Assembly (NCBI RefSeq): GCF_013019105.1
Contig: NZ_BLTE01000020.1
Location: 1 to 62,706 of the forward strand
Direction: 5' to 3'
Origin: Fundidesulfovibrio magnetotacticus
Lineage (GTDB): Bacteria; Desulfobacterota; Desulfovibrionia; Desulfovibrionales; Desulfovibrionaceae
DNA: 62,706 nucleotides
Position 1 is the stretch's first letter. Every line of letters begins with the position of its first letter. Shown one piece after another: positions 8,916 to 17,272 of this stretch. Made by a program: the position numbers and the translations under genes. Under the pieces are notes generated by a model. That model saw only the letters and a program-made list of their open reading frames with translations. It was not told the DNA's origin and made no database searches.

Positions 8916-10229
8916 GTGGCACTGCAAGGCGTGGAGAATCTGGCTCGTCTGCCGGAGCTGAAAAAGAAGATCCTTTGGACCTTCCTGCTTCTGGCCGTCT
9001 ACCGTGTGGGCATCCATGTGCCCGTTCCCGGCGTGGACACCCTGGCGCTGGCGGATTTCTTCCACAGCGCCAAGAACACGCTGTTCGGGCTTTTCGACAT
9101 GTTCTCCGGCGGCGGCCTGAACAAGCTCTCCATCTTCACCCTGGGCATCATGCCCTACATCTCCGCCTCCATCGTCATGCAGCTGCTCACCGTGGTGAGC
9201 CCGGAACTCAACCGGCTGCAGAAAGAGGAAGGAGCGCAGGGACGCAAGAAGATCACCCAATACACCCGCTACGGCACGGTGCTCATCACCCTGGTTCAGG
9301 GTCTGGGCATCGCCGTTGGCCTTGAGAGCATGACCAGCCCCACCGGGGCGCCCATCGTGCTCCATGCTGGCCTGGGGTTCAAGTTCATGACCGTGATGAC
9401 CCTCACGGCCGGAACCGTGTTCCTCATGTGGCTGGGTGAGCAGATCACCGAAAAGGGGATCGGCAACGGCATCTCGCTGATCATCTTCGCGGGCATCGTG
9501 GCCGGTCTTCCGCGCGCGCTCATCAACACCTTCCAGCTGGTGGGCCAGGGCGAAATGAGCCTCATGGTGCTCATCCTGCTGGTCGGTGTGATGGCGGGCG
9601 TGTTGGTGGCCATCGTCTTCATGGAACGCGGCCAGCGCCGCATTCCCATACAGTACGCAAAGCGTATGGTGGGCCGTAAGATGTACGGCGGCCAGACCAC
9701 GCATCTGCCGTTGCGCATCAACACGGCAGGCGTGATTCCGCCCATCTTCGCCTCGTCCATCCTGCTCTTCCCGGCGACCATCGCCAACTTCTATCAGGCA
9801 GACTGGGTGCAGATGGTGGCTTCGTGGTTCAACCCGAGCTCCATTGTGTACAACTTCCTGTTTATTGGCATGATCGTCTTCTTCTGCTACTTCTACACGG
9901 CGATCATCTTCGATCCGAAGCAGATCGCCGAGAACATCCGCAAGCAGGGCGGCTTCGTGCCGGGCATCCGTCCCGGCCAGAAGACGAAGGAGTACCTGGA
10001 CCGCGTCCTGGCGCGCCTCACCCTGTGGGGGTCCATGTACATCTCTGCCGTGTGCGTGCTGCCCATGTTCCTGATCGCCCAGTTCAACGTCCCGTTCTAC
10101 TTCGGCGGCACGAGCGTGCTCATCGTCGTCGGCGTGGCCATGGACTTCATGGGGCAGATCGAGTCTTACATGATCAGCCGCCAGTACGAGGGACTCCTGG
10201 CCAAGGGCCGCATCAAGGGCAGGGCCTAG
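8916..10229 (+). CDS. secY: Preprotein translocase subunit SecY
   Basis: 437 residues (E. coli 443), ten predicted membrane spans. It is the channel of the Sec translocon. The plug region is near PGVDTLALADFF, and conserved cytosolic loop motifs are visible (RIPIQYAKRMVG at about 245, QGGFVPGIRPG at about 345). The start is GTG at 8916, one base after the rplO stop. It is in the usual spc position and is followed by map rather than adk. Confidence 0.97.
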   Translation: MALQGVENLARLPELKKKILWTFLLLAVYRVGIHVPVPGVDTLALADFFHSAKNTLFGLFDMFSGGGLNKLSIFTLGIMPYISASIVMQLLTVVSPELNRLQKEEGAQGRKKITQYTRYGTVLITLVQGLGIAVGLESMTSPTGAPIVLHAGLGFKFMTVMTLTAGTVFLMWLGEQITEKGIGNGISLIIFAGIVAGLPRALINTFQLVGQGEMSLMVLILLVGVMAGVLVAIVFMERGQRRIPIQYAKRMVGRKMYGGQTTHLPLRINTAGVIPPIFASSILLFPATIANFYQADWVQMVASWFNPSSIVYNFLFIGMIVFFCYFYTAIIFDPKQIAENIRKQGGFVPGIRPGQKTKEYLDRVLARLTLWGSMYISAVCVLPMFLIAQFNVPFYFGGTSVLIVVGVAMDFMGQIESYMISRQYEGLLAKGRIKGRA

Positions 10230-10230
10230 G

Positions 10231-11004
10231 TTGAAGAAGTTTCGCGGCATTTACGTCAAGAACGACGCTGAAATCTCCGTCATGCGCCAGGCGGGGGGCA
10301 TAGTGGCCTCCATCCTGGATGAACTGGAGAAGGCAGTCCGGCCCGGCGTCAAAACGATGCTCTTTGAAGAGATGGCCCTGGGGCTTTGCGACCAGTACGG
10401 CGTGAAGCCGGCTTTCAAGGGCTACCTGGGCTACCCGTTCGCCTTGTGTTGTTCGGTGAACGAGGAGGTTGTTCACGGATTTCCGTCCCAGCGCGAGCTG
10501 TGCGAGGGAGACATCGTGAGCTTCGACATGGGCGTGATCCTCAGCGGGTTTTACGGCGACTCCGCGCGCACGGTACCCGTCGGGGAGATCAGTGAGGAGG
10601 CTAAGAAACTCCTCGCGGTCACGGAAGAGTCGCTGCGCCTGGGCATTGACCAGGTGCAGGCGGAGGGAAACCTCTACGACGTGTCCCTGGCCATACAAAA
10701 ACATGTTGAAAGCCAGGGGTACTCTGTTGTAAGACGGTTCGTTGGGCACGGCATCGGCAGGAATCTCCATGAGAAACCGGAGGTTCCTAATTTTGTCCCC
10801 AAGGGGGCAAACCCTGTCGTGCTCAAGCCGGGCATGACCCTGGCCATCGAGCCGATGGTCACCATGGGGGGTCCCGAGGTGGAAATCCTCGCGGACAAGT
10901 GGACGGCGGTCACCAAGGACCGCAGCCTCGCCGCTCATTGCGAGCACACCGTGGTGGTTACGGCCGACGGACCGAAAATACTGAGCCAGCGCCTCGAGGC
11001 GTAG
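10231..11004 (+). CDS. map: Methionine aminopeptidase, type I
   Basis: 257 residues, start TTG at 10231, one base after the secY stop. It removes the initiator methionine from new proteins. The five metal ligands can be placed: the two Asp in [17 protein letters not shown], His in [16 protein letters not shown], Glu in IEPMVTMG and Glu in [10 protein letters not shown]. Length and absence of an N-terminal extension make it type Ia. The secY-map pairing is common in non-enteric bacteria. Confidence 0.96.
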   Translation: MKKFRGIYVKNDAEISVMRQAGGIVASILDELEKAVRPGVKTMLFEEMALGLCDQYGVKPAFKGYLGYPFALCCSVNEEVVHGFPSQRELCEGDIVSFDMGVILSGFYGDSARTVPVGEISEEAKKLLAVTEESLRLGIDQVQAEGNLYDVSLAIQKHVESQGYSVVRRFVGHGIGRNLHEKPEVPNFVPKGANPVVLKPGMTLAIEPMVTMGGPEVEILADKWTAVTKDRSLAAHCEHTVVVTADGPKILSQRLEA

Positions 11005-11032
11005 GCCATACCCGTTTCTGGGGAGAAAGATT

Positions 11033-11146
11033 ATGAAAGTGCGGCCTTCGGTGAAGAAGCTCTGTCCGAAATGTAAGATCATCCGCCGTCACGGCGTGCT
11101 CAGGGTGGTCTGCGAAAATCCCCGGCACAAGCAGCGCCAGGGATAA
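11033..11146 (+). CDS. rpmJ: 50S ribosomal protein L36, zinc-binding type
   Basis: A 37-codon gene: [20 protein letters not shown] then [17 protein letters not shown]. The CxxC, later Cys and His (C11, C14, C27, H32) are the zinc ligands of the C+ form of L36. L36 stabilises 23S rRNA folding near the factor-binding region. A GGGGAGAAAG ribosome binding site sits just upstream. The infA gene that often precedes rpmJ is absent. Confidence 0.95.
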   Translation: MKVRPSVKKLCPKCKIIRRHGVLRVVCENPRHKQRQG

Positions 11147-11173
11147 AGTTAAGAATCTAGCGAGGTATCGAAC

Positions 11174-11545
11174 GTGGCCCGTATTGCTGGAGTCGACCTG
11201 CCCAGGAACAAGCGCATGGACATCGCCCTGACCTATATCTATGGGATCGGGCACACCACCGCTTTGAACATCCTGGATGCCACCGGCGTGGAGTGGACCA
11301 AGAAGACCGACGACCTGACTTCCGAAGAAGTCAACACCATCCGTAAAGAGATCGAAGCTAACCACAAGGTTGAGGGCGATCTCCGGCGCGAGGTCACGGC
11401 CAACATCAAGCGGCTGATGGACATCGGCTGCTACCGGGGGCTTCGTCACCGCAAGGGCCTTCCCGTCCACGGACAGCGCACGCACACCAACGCCCGCACC
11501 CGTAAGGGACCGCGCCGCGCCGTGATGGCCAAAAAGAAGAAATAA
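11174..11545 (+). CDS. rpsM: 30S ribosomal protein S13
   Basis: 123 residues (E. coli 118), GTG start at 11174. It begins [20 protein letters not shown] and ends with the basic tail [20 protein letters not shown] that reaches toward the P-site tRNA. S13 forms intersubunit bridges in the 30S head with S19. It opens the alpha-operon part of the cluster. Confidence 0.97.
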   Translation: MARIAGVDLPRNKRMDIALTYIYGIGHTTALNILDATGVEWTKKTDDLTSEEVNTIRKEIEANHKVEGDLRREVTANIKRLMDIGCYRGLRHRKGLPVHGQRTHTNARTRKGPRRAVMAKKKK

Positions 11546-11578
11546 CCGCTCGGCGCGTCATTCAATAGAGGAATCATC

Positions 11579-11968
11579 ATGGCAGCCAGACCCCGCCGTC
11601 AAGGCAAGAAAGAGAAGAAGAACATCCCTGTGGGCGTTGCCCACATCCAGGCGACCTTCAACAACACCATCATCACGTTCACCGACCAGCGCGGCAACGT
11701 GGTGAGCTGGGCCACCTCCGGCGGCGCCGGTTTCAAGGGATCGCGCAAGTCCACCCCCTTTGCCGCGCAGGTCGCCGCCGAAACGGCCGCTCGCAAGGCT
11801 CAGGATAACGGCATGCGCACCGTGGGCATCCTGGTTAAGGGTCCCGGCTCCGGTCGCGAGGCCGCCATGCGCGCCATCAACGCCGCGGGCTTCAAGGTGA
11901 GCTACATCCGCGACGTGACCCCCATCCCCCACAACGGTTGCCGCCCCCCTAAGCGGCGCCGGGTCTAG
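11579..11968 (+). CDS. rpsK: 30S ribosomal protein S11
   Basis: 129 residues, same as E. coli. The core [20 protein letters not shown] and the C-terminal [18 protein letters not shown] are conserved. The Asn-Gly in PHNGC is the site known to form isoaspartate in E. coli S11. S11 forms part of the platform near the E-site mRNA. An AGAGGAATC ribosome binding site precedes the ATG. Confidence 0.97.
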   Translation: MAARPRRQGKKEKKNIPVGVAHIQATFNNTIITFTDQRGNVVSWATSGGAGFKGSRKSTPFAAQVAAETAARKAQDNGMRTVGILVKGPGSGREAAMRAINAAGFKVSYIRDVTPIPHNGCRPPKRRRV

Positions 11969-11986
11969 CTTTCCAAGGAGAACATC

Positions 11987-12613
11987 GTGGCCCGCTACAC
12001 TGGACCCAAATGCCGCCTGTGCCGCCGCGAGGGAGCCAAGCTCTTCCTCAAGGGCGACCGCTGCTTTACTGACAAGTGCGCCTATGAGCGCCGCCCCTAC
12101 GCCCCCGGCCAGCACGGCCGCATCCGCAAGAAGATGAGCGATTACGCCGTGCAGCTGCGTGAAAAGCAGAAGGCGCGCCGCGTCTACGGCATCCTGGAAG
12201 AGCAGTTCCGTTCCTACTTCGCCGAGGCCGACCGCCAGAAGGGCGTCACCGGCGCCAACCTCCTCATCAACCTGGAACGCCGCATGGACAACGTGATCTA
12301 TCGCATGGGCTTCGCCAATTCGCGCGACCAGGCCCGTCAGATGGTCCGCCATGGCCTCTTCCTGCTCAACGGACGCCGCGTTTCCATCCCCTCCATCCAG
12401 GTTCGCGTGGGCGACGTGGTGGAAGTGCGCGAAAAGAACCGCCAGGTTCCCGTGATTCAGGAAGCCCAGCAGGTCATCGCCCGTCGCGGCTGCCCCTCCT
12501 GGGTGGAAGTCGACGGTGCGGCCTTCAAGGGCAAGGTCAACGCCATGCCCACACGCGAAGACATCCAGCTGGCAGTAAACGAGCAGCTCATCGTCGAACT
12601 GTACTCCAAGTAA
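11987..12613 (+). CDS. rpsD: 30S ribosomal protein S4, zinc-binding type
   Basis: 208 residues (E. coli 206), GTG start behind AAGGAGAAC. The N-terminus has a zinc-knuckle cysteine set (CRLC at residues about 9-12, then CFTDKC), as in the C+ S4 of Gram-positives and many deltaproteobacteria. The S4 RNA-binding domain covers about residues 98-160 ([20 protein letters not shown]). It nucleates 30S assembly and in E. coli represses the alpha operon. Confidence 0.97.
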   Translation: MARYTGPKCRLCRREGAKLFLKGDRCFTDKCAYERRPYAPGQHGRIRKKMSDYAVQLREKQKARRVYGILEEQFRSYFAEADRQKGVTGANLLINLERRMDNVIYRMGFANSRDQARQMVRHGLFLLNGRRVSIPSIQVRVGDVVEVREKNRQVPVIQEAQQVIARRGCPSWVEVDGAAFKGKVNAMPTREDIQLAVNEQLIVELYSK

Positions 12614-12622
12614 GAGGACACA

Positions 12623-13666
12623 ATGCTCATCCGTACAGGCGACAGGCTCATCAACACGCGCAACTGGTCCGAGTTGGTGCGCCCCGAGAAACTCGCGCGC
12701 GACCCCAAGTCCACGTCCACCTACGGCCGCTTCACCTGCGAGCCGCTGGAGCGCGGCTTCGGCACGACGCTCGGCAACGCGCTGCGCCGCGTGCTCCTCT
12801 CGTCGCTGCAGGGCGCGGCCATCGTGAGCGTGAACATCGAGGGCATTCAGCACGAATTCACCACCATCCCCGGAGTCATCGAGGATGTCACGGACGTCGT
12901 GCTCAACCTCAAGCTGATCCGCCTGGCCATGACCACGGACGAGCCCCAGCGCCTCACCCTCTCGGTGAACAAGCAGGGCGCGGTCACCGCCGGCGACATC
13001 ACCGCCAACCAGAACGTCACCGTTCTCGACCCCGAACAGCACATCTGCACGCTTTCGGAAGCGCGCGATCTGCGCATGGAGTTCGAGATCCGTATGGGCA
13101 AGGGGTACGTCCCCGCCGACATGCACGAGGGCCTGAACCAGGAGATCGGTCTTATCACGCTCGACTCCAGCTTCACCCCCGTCAAAAAGGTCGCCTATAC
13201 CGTTGACCAGGCCCGCGTCGGGCAGATGACCAACTACGACAAACTCATCCTCGATGTCTGGACCGACGGCTCCGTGACCCCCGAGGACGCCATCGCCTAC
13301 TCCGCCAAGATCCTCAAGGATCAGCTCTCCGTCTTCATCAACTTCGATGAGAAGGAGTCCGAGACTGAAGGCTCGCGCGGCGGCGACGACCACGACTTGA
13401 ACCCCAACCTGTTCAAGTCCATCGACGAGCTGGAACTCTCGGTGCGCGCCACCAACTGCCTGAAGAGCGCCAACATCTCCCTGGTCGGCGAACTGATGCA
13501 GAAGTCCGAAAACGAGATGCTCAAGACCAAGAACTTCGGCAAGAAATCCCTCGAGGAAATCCGTCGCGTTCTTGAAGAAATGGGCCTCGATTTCGGCATG
13601 CGCATCGACAACTTCGAACTGAAATACCAGGAATGGCTCAAGAGGAAGCAGACCAATGAGGCATAG
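12623..13666 (+). CDS. rpoA: DNA-directed RNA polymerase subunit alpha
   Basis: 347 residues (E. coli 329). The N-terminal dimerisation domain (about 1-240) includes [20 protein letters not shown], the beta/beta-prime assembly surface. After an acidic linker, the C-terminal domain (about 265-335) contains [20 protein letters not shown] and [14 protein letters not shown], which bind UP-element DNA and activators. The last 11 bases overlap rplQ. Confidence 0.97.
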   Translation: MLIRTGDRLINTRNWSELVRPEKLARDPKSTSTYGRFTCEPLERGFGTTLGNALRRVLLSSLQGAAIVSVNIEGIQHEFTTIPGVIEDVTDVVLNLKLIRLAMTTDEPQRLTLSVNKQGAVTAGDITANQNVTVLDPEQHICTLSEARDLRMEFEIRMGKGYVPADMHEGLNQEIGLITLDSSFTPVKKVAYTVDQARVGQMTNYDKLILDVWTDGSVTPEDAIAYSAKILKDQLSVFINFDEKESETEGSRGGDDHDLNPNLFKSIDELELSVRATNCLKSANISLVGELMQKSENEMLKTKNFGKKSLEEIRRVLEEMGLDFGMRIDNFELKYQEWLKRKQTNEA

Positions 13667-14057
13667 CAAGAGCGGTAAAAAACTGGGAAGAACCTCCTCC
13701 CATCGCAAAGCCATGTTCCGCAACATGGCCCGGTCGCTTCTCACCTACGGGCAGATCAAGACCACCGAGACCAAGGCCATGGCCCTGCGCAAGGTCGCCG
13801 ACAACCTGGTCACCCTCGGACTGCGCGACGACGTGCACTCCCGCCGCCTCGCCTACAAGGTGCTTGAGAACCACCAGCTGGTGAAGAAGCTCTTCGACGA
13901 AATCGCCCCTCGCTTCTCGGGCGTCAACGGCGGCTACACCCGCGTCTACAAGCTCGGCCTGCCCCGCGTAGGTGACTGCGCCCCCATGGCCGTCATCGAA
14001 CTCACTCGCCGCGAGGAGGCCGCTCAGGCTCCCGCCGCCGAGGCCGAAGCGAAGTAA
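13656..14057 (+). CDS. rplQ: 50S ribosomal protein L17
   Basis: 133 residues (E. coli 127). It starts [20 protein letters not shown] and includes [20 protein letters not shown], the L17 signature, with an Ala/Glu-rich C-terminal tail. L17 sits near the tunnel exit. It ends the ribosomal cluster; a strong intrinsic terminator follows 24 bases later. Confidence 0.97.
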   Translation: MRHSKSGKKLGRTSSHRKAMFRNMARSLLTYGQIKTTETKAMALRKVADNLVTLGLRDDVHSRRLAYKVLENHQLVKKLFDEIAPRFSGVNGGYTRVYKLGLPRVGDCAPMAVIELTRREEAAQAPAAEAEAK

Positions 14058-14081
14058 CGACCAGACCCCTATGGTCCTCAA

Positions 14082-14112
14082 AGCGGGATGGCTCTGCCAT
14101 CCCGCTTTTTTT
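14082..14112 (+). terminator. Intrinsic terminator of the ribosomal superoperon
   Basis: An 11-bp perfect stem (AGCGGGATGGC / GCCATCCCGCT) with a 3-base TCT loop is followed by seven T residues. It lies 24 bases after the rplQ stop. Confidence 0.95.
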
Positions 14113-14450
14113 CGCACGGTGTCCTTGCCTCTGTCTGCACAGGGAACGAACCTTTACCCATGCTTCGGCGTAAGGCACGGCTTCATGCAGTGAACCAAGT
14201 GCGTTCGTTCCTCTTCGCGCTTCCATAGCGAGAAACGCGGTTCACGGTGAGCTATCTCTATCATGAGCCGTCAGCGACGGTTCATCCATGGTCCGATCGC
14301 TTCACCAGGGCGGGCTCGACGGTCAGGGGACTTCAGCCCGGCGCCTCGCTCCATGGAACCAGCCTTACTGAGTGATGGCGTACCGGGAAATTGGCCATGA
14401 CCGGCACAGCCGGAACCTGTGTCATTACCTGAGTGAGCAGGCCGAGCTTT
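14113..14450 (+). other. Structured non-coding region upstream of lysR-selD
   Basis: No gene is seen here. The stretch is full of inverted repeats. GTGAACC (14190-14196) pairs with GGTTCAC (14239-14245), with GCGTT/AACGC just inside. GAGCCGTC-AGC-GACGGTTC is a tight hairpin at about 14265-14284. GGTTCATCCATGG (14279-14291) faces CCATGGAACC (14351-14360) with a 3-base bulge. CACAG/CTGTG forms a hairpin at 14405-14421. The position between a terminator and the lysR-selD pair fits a long 5' leader RNA or an independent small RNA. I could not match it to a known riboswitch or to selC. Confidence 0.4.
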
Positions 14451-14471
14451 ACTATCGGGCATTATGATAGT
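14451..14471. promoter_or_regulatory. Inverted repeat just upstream of lysR (candidate operator)
   Basis: ACTATC-N9-GATAGT is a perfect 6-bp inverted repeat. It overlaps an upstream in-frame ATG at 14464 and ends 13 bases before the preferred lysR start at 14485. LysR-type regulators often bind such dyads to control themselves. Assignment to this regulator is inference. Confidence 0.4.
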
Positions 14472-14484
14472 ACCAATCCCTTCC

Positions 14485-15399
14485 ATGGATATACGACGTC
14501 TCGAAGCGTTCCGCAAAGTGTACGAGTTGGGCAGTTTTTCCAAGGCCGGACAGGGGCTTTTCCTCTCCCAGCCCACCATCAGCGCCCATGTGCTCTCTTT
14601 GGAGCAGGAACTTGGCACTCAGCTGTTCGACAGGCTGGGAAGGACTATCCTTCCCACCCAGGCCGGCGAGATCCTCTACCGCCACGTCTTGCAGGTGTTT
14701 TCCGCCCTGGAGACGGCGCGGGCAGAGGTTGAGCTTTTGCAGCAAAAAGTGGCCGGAGAGTTGCTCATCGGAGGTAGCACCATTCCCGCCACTTATCTTC
14801 TGCCTGAGAGGTTGGCCGAATTCTCCCGGCGTTATCCCGACGTGCGCGTGCGGCTCACGGTTGGCGATTCCCAGGACATCATCGGGGCCGTGGCTCGGGG
14901 AGAACTCGCTCTGGGTGTTGTCGGGCTGGCGGTGAGCGATCCCGAACTCGTGTTCACACCGTTCATAGAGGACGAGCTTTCGGTTCTTGGCTCTCGCAAA
15001 CTTCCTGGCTTGCAGGCGTTGTGCGACGGGGGCACGCCGTCCATCGCGGTGGAGGACTTGCGCAATTGGCCGTGGGTTATGCGCGAGCACGGCTCCGGAA
15101 CCCGCAAGGCCTTCGAGCTGGCTCTGGGCGCGGCGGGGCAGGACATCCGAACACTCAACACGGTCATCGAGGCGCGCAGCCATGAAGCGGTGGTGCAATG
15201 CGCTCTGCACGGACTGGGACTGTGCGTCTCATCCAAGTTGGCCGTTGCGCCATGCATGGCCAAGGGCAACCTGATCCAGGTGTCCGTGTCCGGGCTCACC
15301 ATGCAGCGTTCCTTCCATATGGTGCGCCACGCCAAGAGACACGTGTTTCCCGCCATGCGTTATTTCATGGACTACCTCAACACCGTCGCGGGCGCCTGA
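14485..15399 (+). CDS. LysR-family transcriptional regulator
   Basis: 304 residues from the ATG at 14485. This start gives the family-typical MDIRRLEAFRKVYELGSFSK; an ATG seven codons upstream falls inside an inverted repeat and is less likely. The winged helix-turn-helix covers about residues 1-60 (SQPTISAHVLSLEQELGTQL), and a periplasmic-binding-protein-like effector domain about 88-295. The effector is unknown. It ends 3 bases before selD, so the two are almost certainly co-transcribed. That context suggests a role in selenium or sulfur metabolism, but nothing in the sequence proves it. Confidence 0.9.
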   Translation: MDIRRLEAFRKVYELGSFSKAGQGLFLSQPTISAHVLSLEQELGTQLFDRLGRTILPTQAGEILYRHVLQVFSALETARAEVELLQQKVAGELLIGGSTIPATYLLPERLAEFSRRYPDVRVRLTVGDSQDIIGAVARGELALGVVGLAVSDPELVFTPFIEDELSVLGSRKLPGLQALCDGGTPSIAVEDLRNWPWVMREHGSGTRKAFELALGAAGQDIRTLNTVIEARSHEAVVQCALHGLGLCVSSKLAVAPCMAKGNLIQVSVSGLTMQRSFHMVRHAKRHVFPAMRYFMDYLNTVAGA

Positions 15400-15402
15400 T
15401 CC

Positions 15403-16452
15403 ATGCAGCCGCTTCTCAGACTCGTCGATACCGTCAAAGCTGCCGGTTGAGCCGCCAAGCTCGCCCCAGGGGACCTGGCGGCAGTCTTGCGGGAACTGGA
15501 AATCCCAGACGATCCGAGGTTGCTGACGGGCTCGGGAGACAATGAGGACGCCGCGGTTCTGACGTTTCCTCCCGGAAAGGCCCTGATCCAGACCGTCGAT
15601 TTCTTCACCCCCGTGGTGAACGACCCCTACCGATTCGGCCAGATCGCCGCTTCCAACGCCCTTTCGGACGTGTATGCCATGGGCGGCGAGCCGTATGCTG
15701 CCATGAACATCGTCTGTTTTCCGGCGAAGTGCATGGACATGGCCATTCTGCGCGAGGTGCTGCGCGGCGGTCTTTCCAAGGTGCGCGAGGCCGGGGCGGC
15801 TCTGGCCGGAGGGCACAGCATCGAGGATGCGGAGATCAAGTACGGCCTGGCGGTGTCGGGGGTTGTGGAGCCCGGGCGCATCGCCACCAACCGGGGCCTT
15901 CGCCCCATGGACGAACTGGTGCTCACCAAGCCGGTGGGGACCGGGGTGCTGGCAACAGCCGTCAAGGCTGGACTTCCTGGGTGCGAAGCGCTGGAAGAGA
16001 GCATCTGGCGCGTGGCCTCGCGCCTCAACGCCGTGCCCGGGGCCGTGGTGCGCGAGCTGGGGCTGCGGGCGGCCACGGACGTGACCGGTTTCGGCCTGGG
16101 AGGACACACCCTGGAAATGTCCCGCGCTTCGGGCTGGGCCGTGGAGATCAACGCCACCTCCGTGCCGCTGCTGCCCGACGCCCTGGACCTGGCTCGTCAG
16201 GGGTTCGTGCCCGCAGGCAGCCACGCCAACAAGCAGCACTTCCAGGCCTGGACACGGATCGCTGCCGGAGTGGACCCGCTACTGGTGGACATGGTCTTCG
16301 ACGCCCAGACCTCCGGCGGCCTGCTTCTGGCGGTGCCCGGGGAACTGGTCGGGCGGGCCGTGAGGCTCCTCGAACAGGGAGGCGACGTGGCCGCACGCGT
16401 GGGTCGGGTGCTGGACGAACCTGCCCCGGACGGGCTCCTGCGCGTTGTCTAG
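15403..16452 (+). CDS. selD: Selenide, water dikinase (selenophosphate synthetase), selenocysteine-containing
   Basis: It makes selenophosphate from selenide and ATP, the selenium donor for Sec-tRNA. The ATG at 15403 opens a frame of 349 residues interrupted only by a TGA at 15448-15450, codon 16. Reading it as Sec gives KAAGUAAKLAPGDL. This aligns with the active-site Cys17 and Lys20 of E. coli SelD, with Sec16 and Lys19 at the same spacing. Downstream [30 protein letters not shown] and TDVTGFGLGGH are conserved SelD motifs. A hairpin follows the TGA directly. A gene finder that does not read UGA as Sec would start at the TTG at 15487 and lose the catalytic residue. The stop is 15399+3 bases behind lysR, so the pair is one operon. 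Confidence 0.95.
15448..15482 (+). promoter_or_regulatory. Candidate bacterial SECIS element after the selD UGA
   Basis: Directly after the in-frame TGA, GCCGCCA (15451-15457) pairs perfectly with TGGCGGC (15476-15482). The 18-base interior can form a short upper stem (CCC 15464-15466 with GGG 15470-15472). Bacterial SECIS hairpins bind SelB and lie immediately 3' of the UGA, as here. Position and stem are seen; SelB binding is inferred. Confidence 0.7.
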
Positions 16453-16552
16453 ACGGTGCTCACGGGCAATCTTGCCCTGAAAGCCCTTGCGTTCGCGGAC
16501 TTCTCCAGCGCCTGCGCAAGCGTCGGTCTTCCCTTGATGATCCGAGCCGCCC

Positions 16553-16581
16553 TGGACAGGGCAGGGGAAACCTGTCATACT
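16553..16581 (+). promoter_or_regulatory. Sigma-70-type promoter for the 16645 gene
   Basis: TGGACA (16553-16558) and CATACT (16576-16581) are spaced by exactly 17 bases, each one or two changes from TTGACA/TATAAT. The start codon is 63 bases downstream. Confidence 0.55.
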
Positions 16582-16644
16582 GTCAAAACGGAATCGTTGA
16601 AGGATTCCGCCCGCATCGTGTCCAGCATTCCAAGGAGGAGATAC

Positions 16645-17058
16645 ATGAAGCCTGAGGAAAAGGTTGTTTCCATGGACGAATTCCGCAAGCCCAAGGAGAA
16701 CGAGGTGCCTTCCCTAGCCGAGCTCAATGCCAAGACTTCCCAGGACATCAGCCGCATGTCCCTCATCCTGGCGCTTGTCGCCGTGCTGCTCGCCGGCGTG
16801 CTGTTCTTCAAGTCCAACCAGAGCGTGAACGTCCTCACGAAGGACGTCGCTGGAATTTCCGCCAAGGTCGGCGTCATGGACGCCCGCATGGCCGAACTTG
16901 AGAACCTGCCCGCCAAGTCCAAGCGCATGGTCATGGGCACCCTGATCATGGAAATGGCCCAGAAGGCTTCCTACCTCTCCACCCAGGTAGACAATCCCGA
17001 GCAGGCCGCCAAGCTCCTCCAGGCCATGGAACTGCTCCAGCAGGCCAAGCCCGAGTAG
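16645..17058 (+). CDS. Small single-span membrane protein, function unknown
   Basis: 137 residues from the ATG at 16645, chosen because of the strong AAGGAGGAG ribosome binding site 5 bases upstream. The polar N-terminus contains MDEFRKPKENEVPSLAELNA. One membrane span follows at about residues 39-58 (MSLILALVAVLLAGVLFF). The rest is a helical, probably coiled-coil stretch (ISAKVGVMDARMAELENLP). This looks like a membrane-anchored protein with the coiled coil outside or in the cytoplasm; orientation is not clear. It has its own promoter and terminator. I recognise no family. Confidence 0.8.
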   Translation: MKPEEKVVSMDEFRKPKENEVPSLAELNAKTSQDISRMSLILALVAVLLAGVLFFKSNQSVNVLTKDVAGISAKVGVMDARMAELENLPAKSKRMVMGTLIMEMAQKASYLSTQVDNPEQAAKLLQAMELLQQAKPE

Positions 17059-17079
17059 TTGCTTCCCCGCAATGGAAAG

Positions 17080-17114
17080 GCCCGTCCGCGCAGTGCGCGG
17101 GCGGGCTTTTTTTT
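17080..17114 (+). terminator. Intrinsic terminator
   Basis: A 12-bp GC-rich stem GCCCGTCCGCGC / GCGCGGGCGGGC with loop AGT is followed by eight T residues. It lies 22 bases after the stop of the 137-residue membrane protein gene. Confidence 0.92.
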
Positions 17115-17272
17115 GGGGCGTTCGAGGTTCGGGCGGGGCGGCCATATCCTACCATAAAGGGTTATTTATTTAATGATCACAAGCTGGTGACAGGGGGGCG
17201 TGGTAGTTTACATCTTTGTGGCGATATCATAAGCAACCTCTTCGTGGGGATAATCAACCGGAAGGGGTGGCT

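Noticed and set aside
14265-14284. Group II intron domain V-like GAGCC...GGTTC
   Set aside because: Only an 8-bp hairpin; the AAA bulge region and intron-encoded protein are missing.
14279-14360. Possible tRNA-Sec (selC) with an anticodon-like CTTCA
   Set aside because: No acceptor stem, TPsiC loop or anticodon stem could be folded on either strand.
15487-16452. A shorter selD starting at the TTG at 15487
   Set aside because: It would lack the catalytic residue and Lys19; the upstream frame with a Sec codon aligns with SelD.
17230-17253. FliA-like promoter before the chemoreceptor gene (TAAG...GGGGATAA)
   Set aside because: The spacer is three bases too short and both boxes have mismatches.
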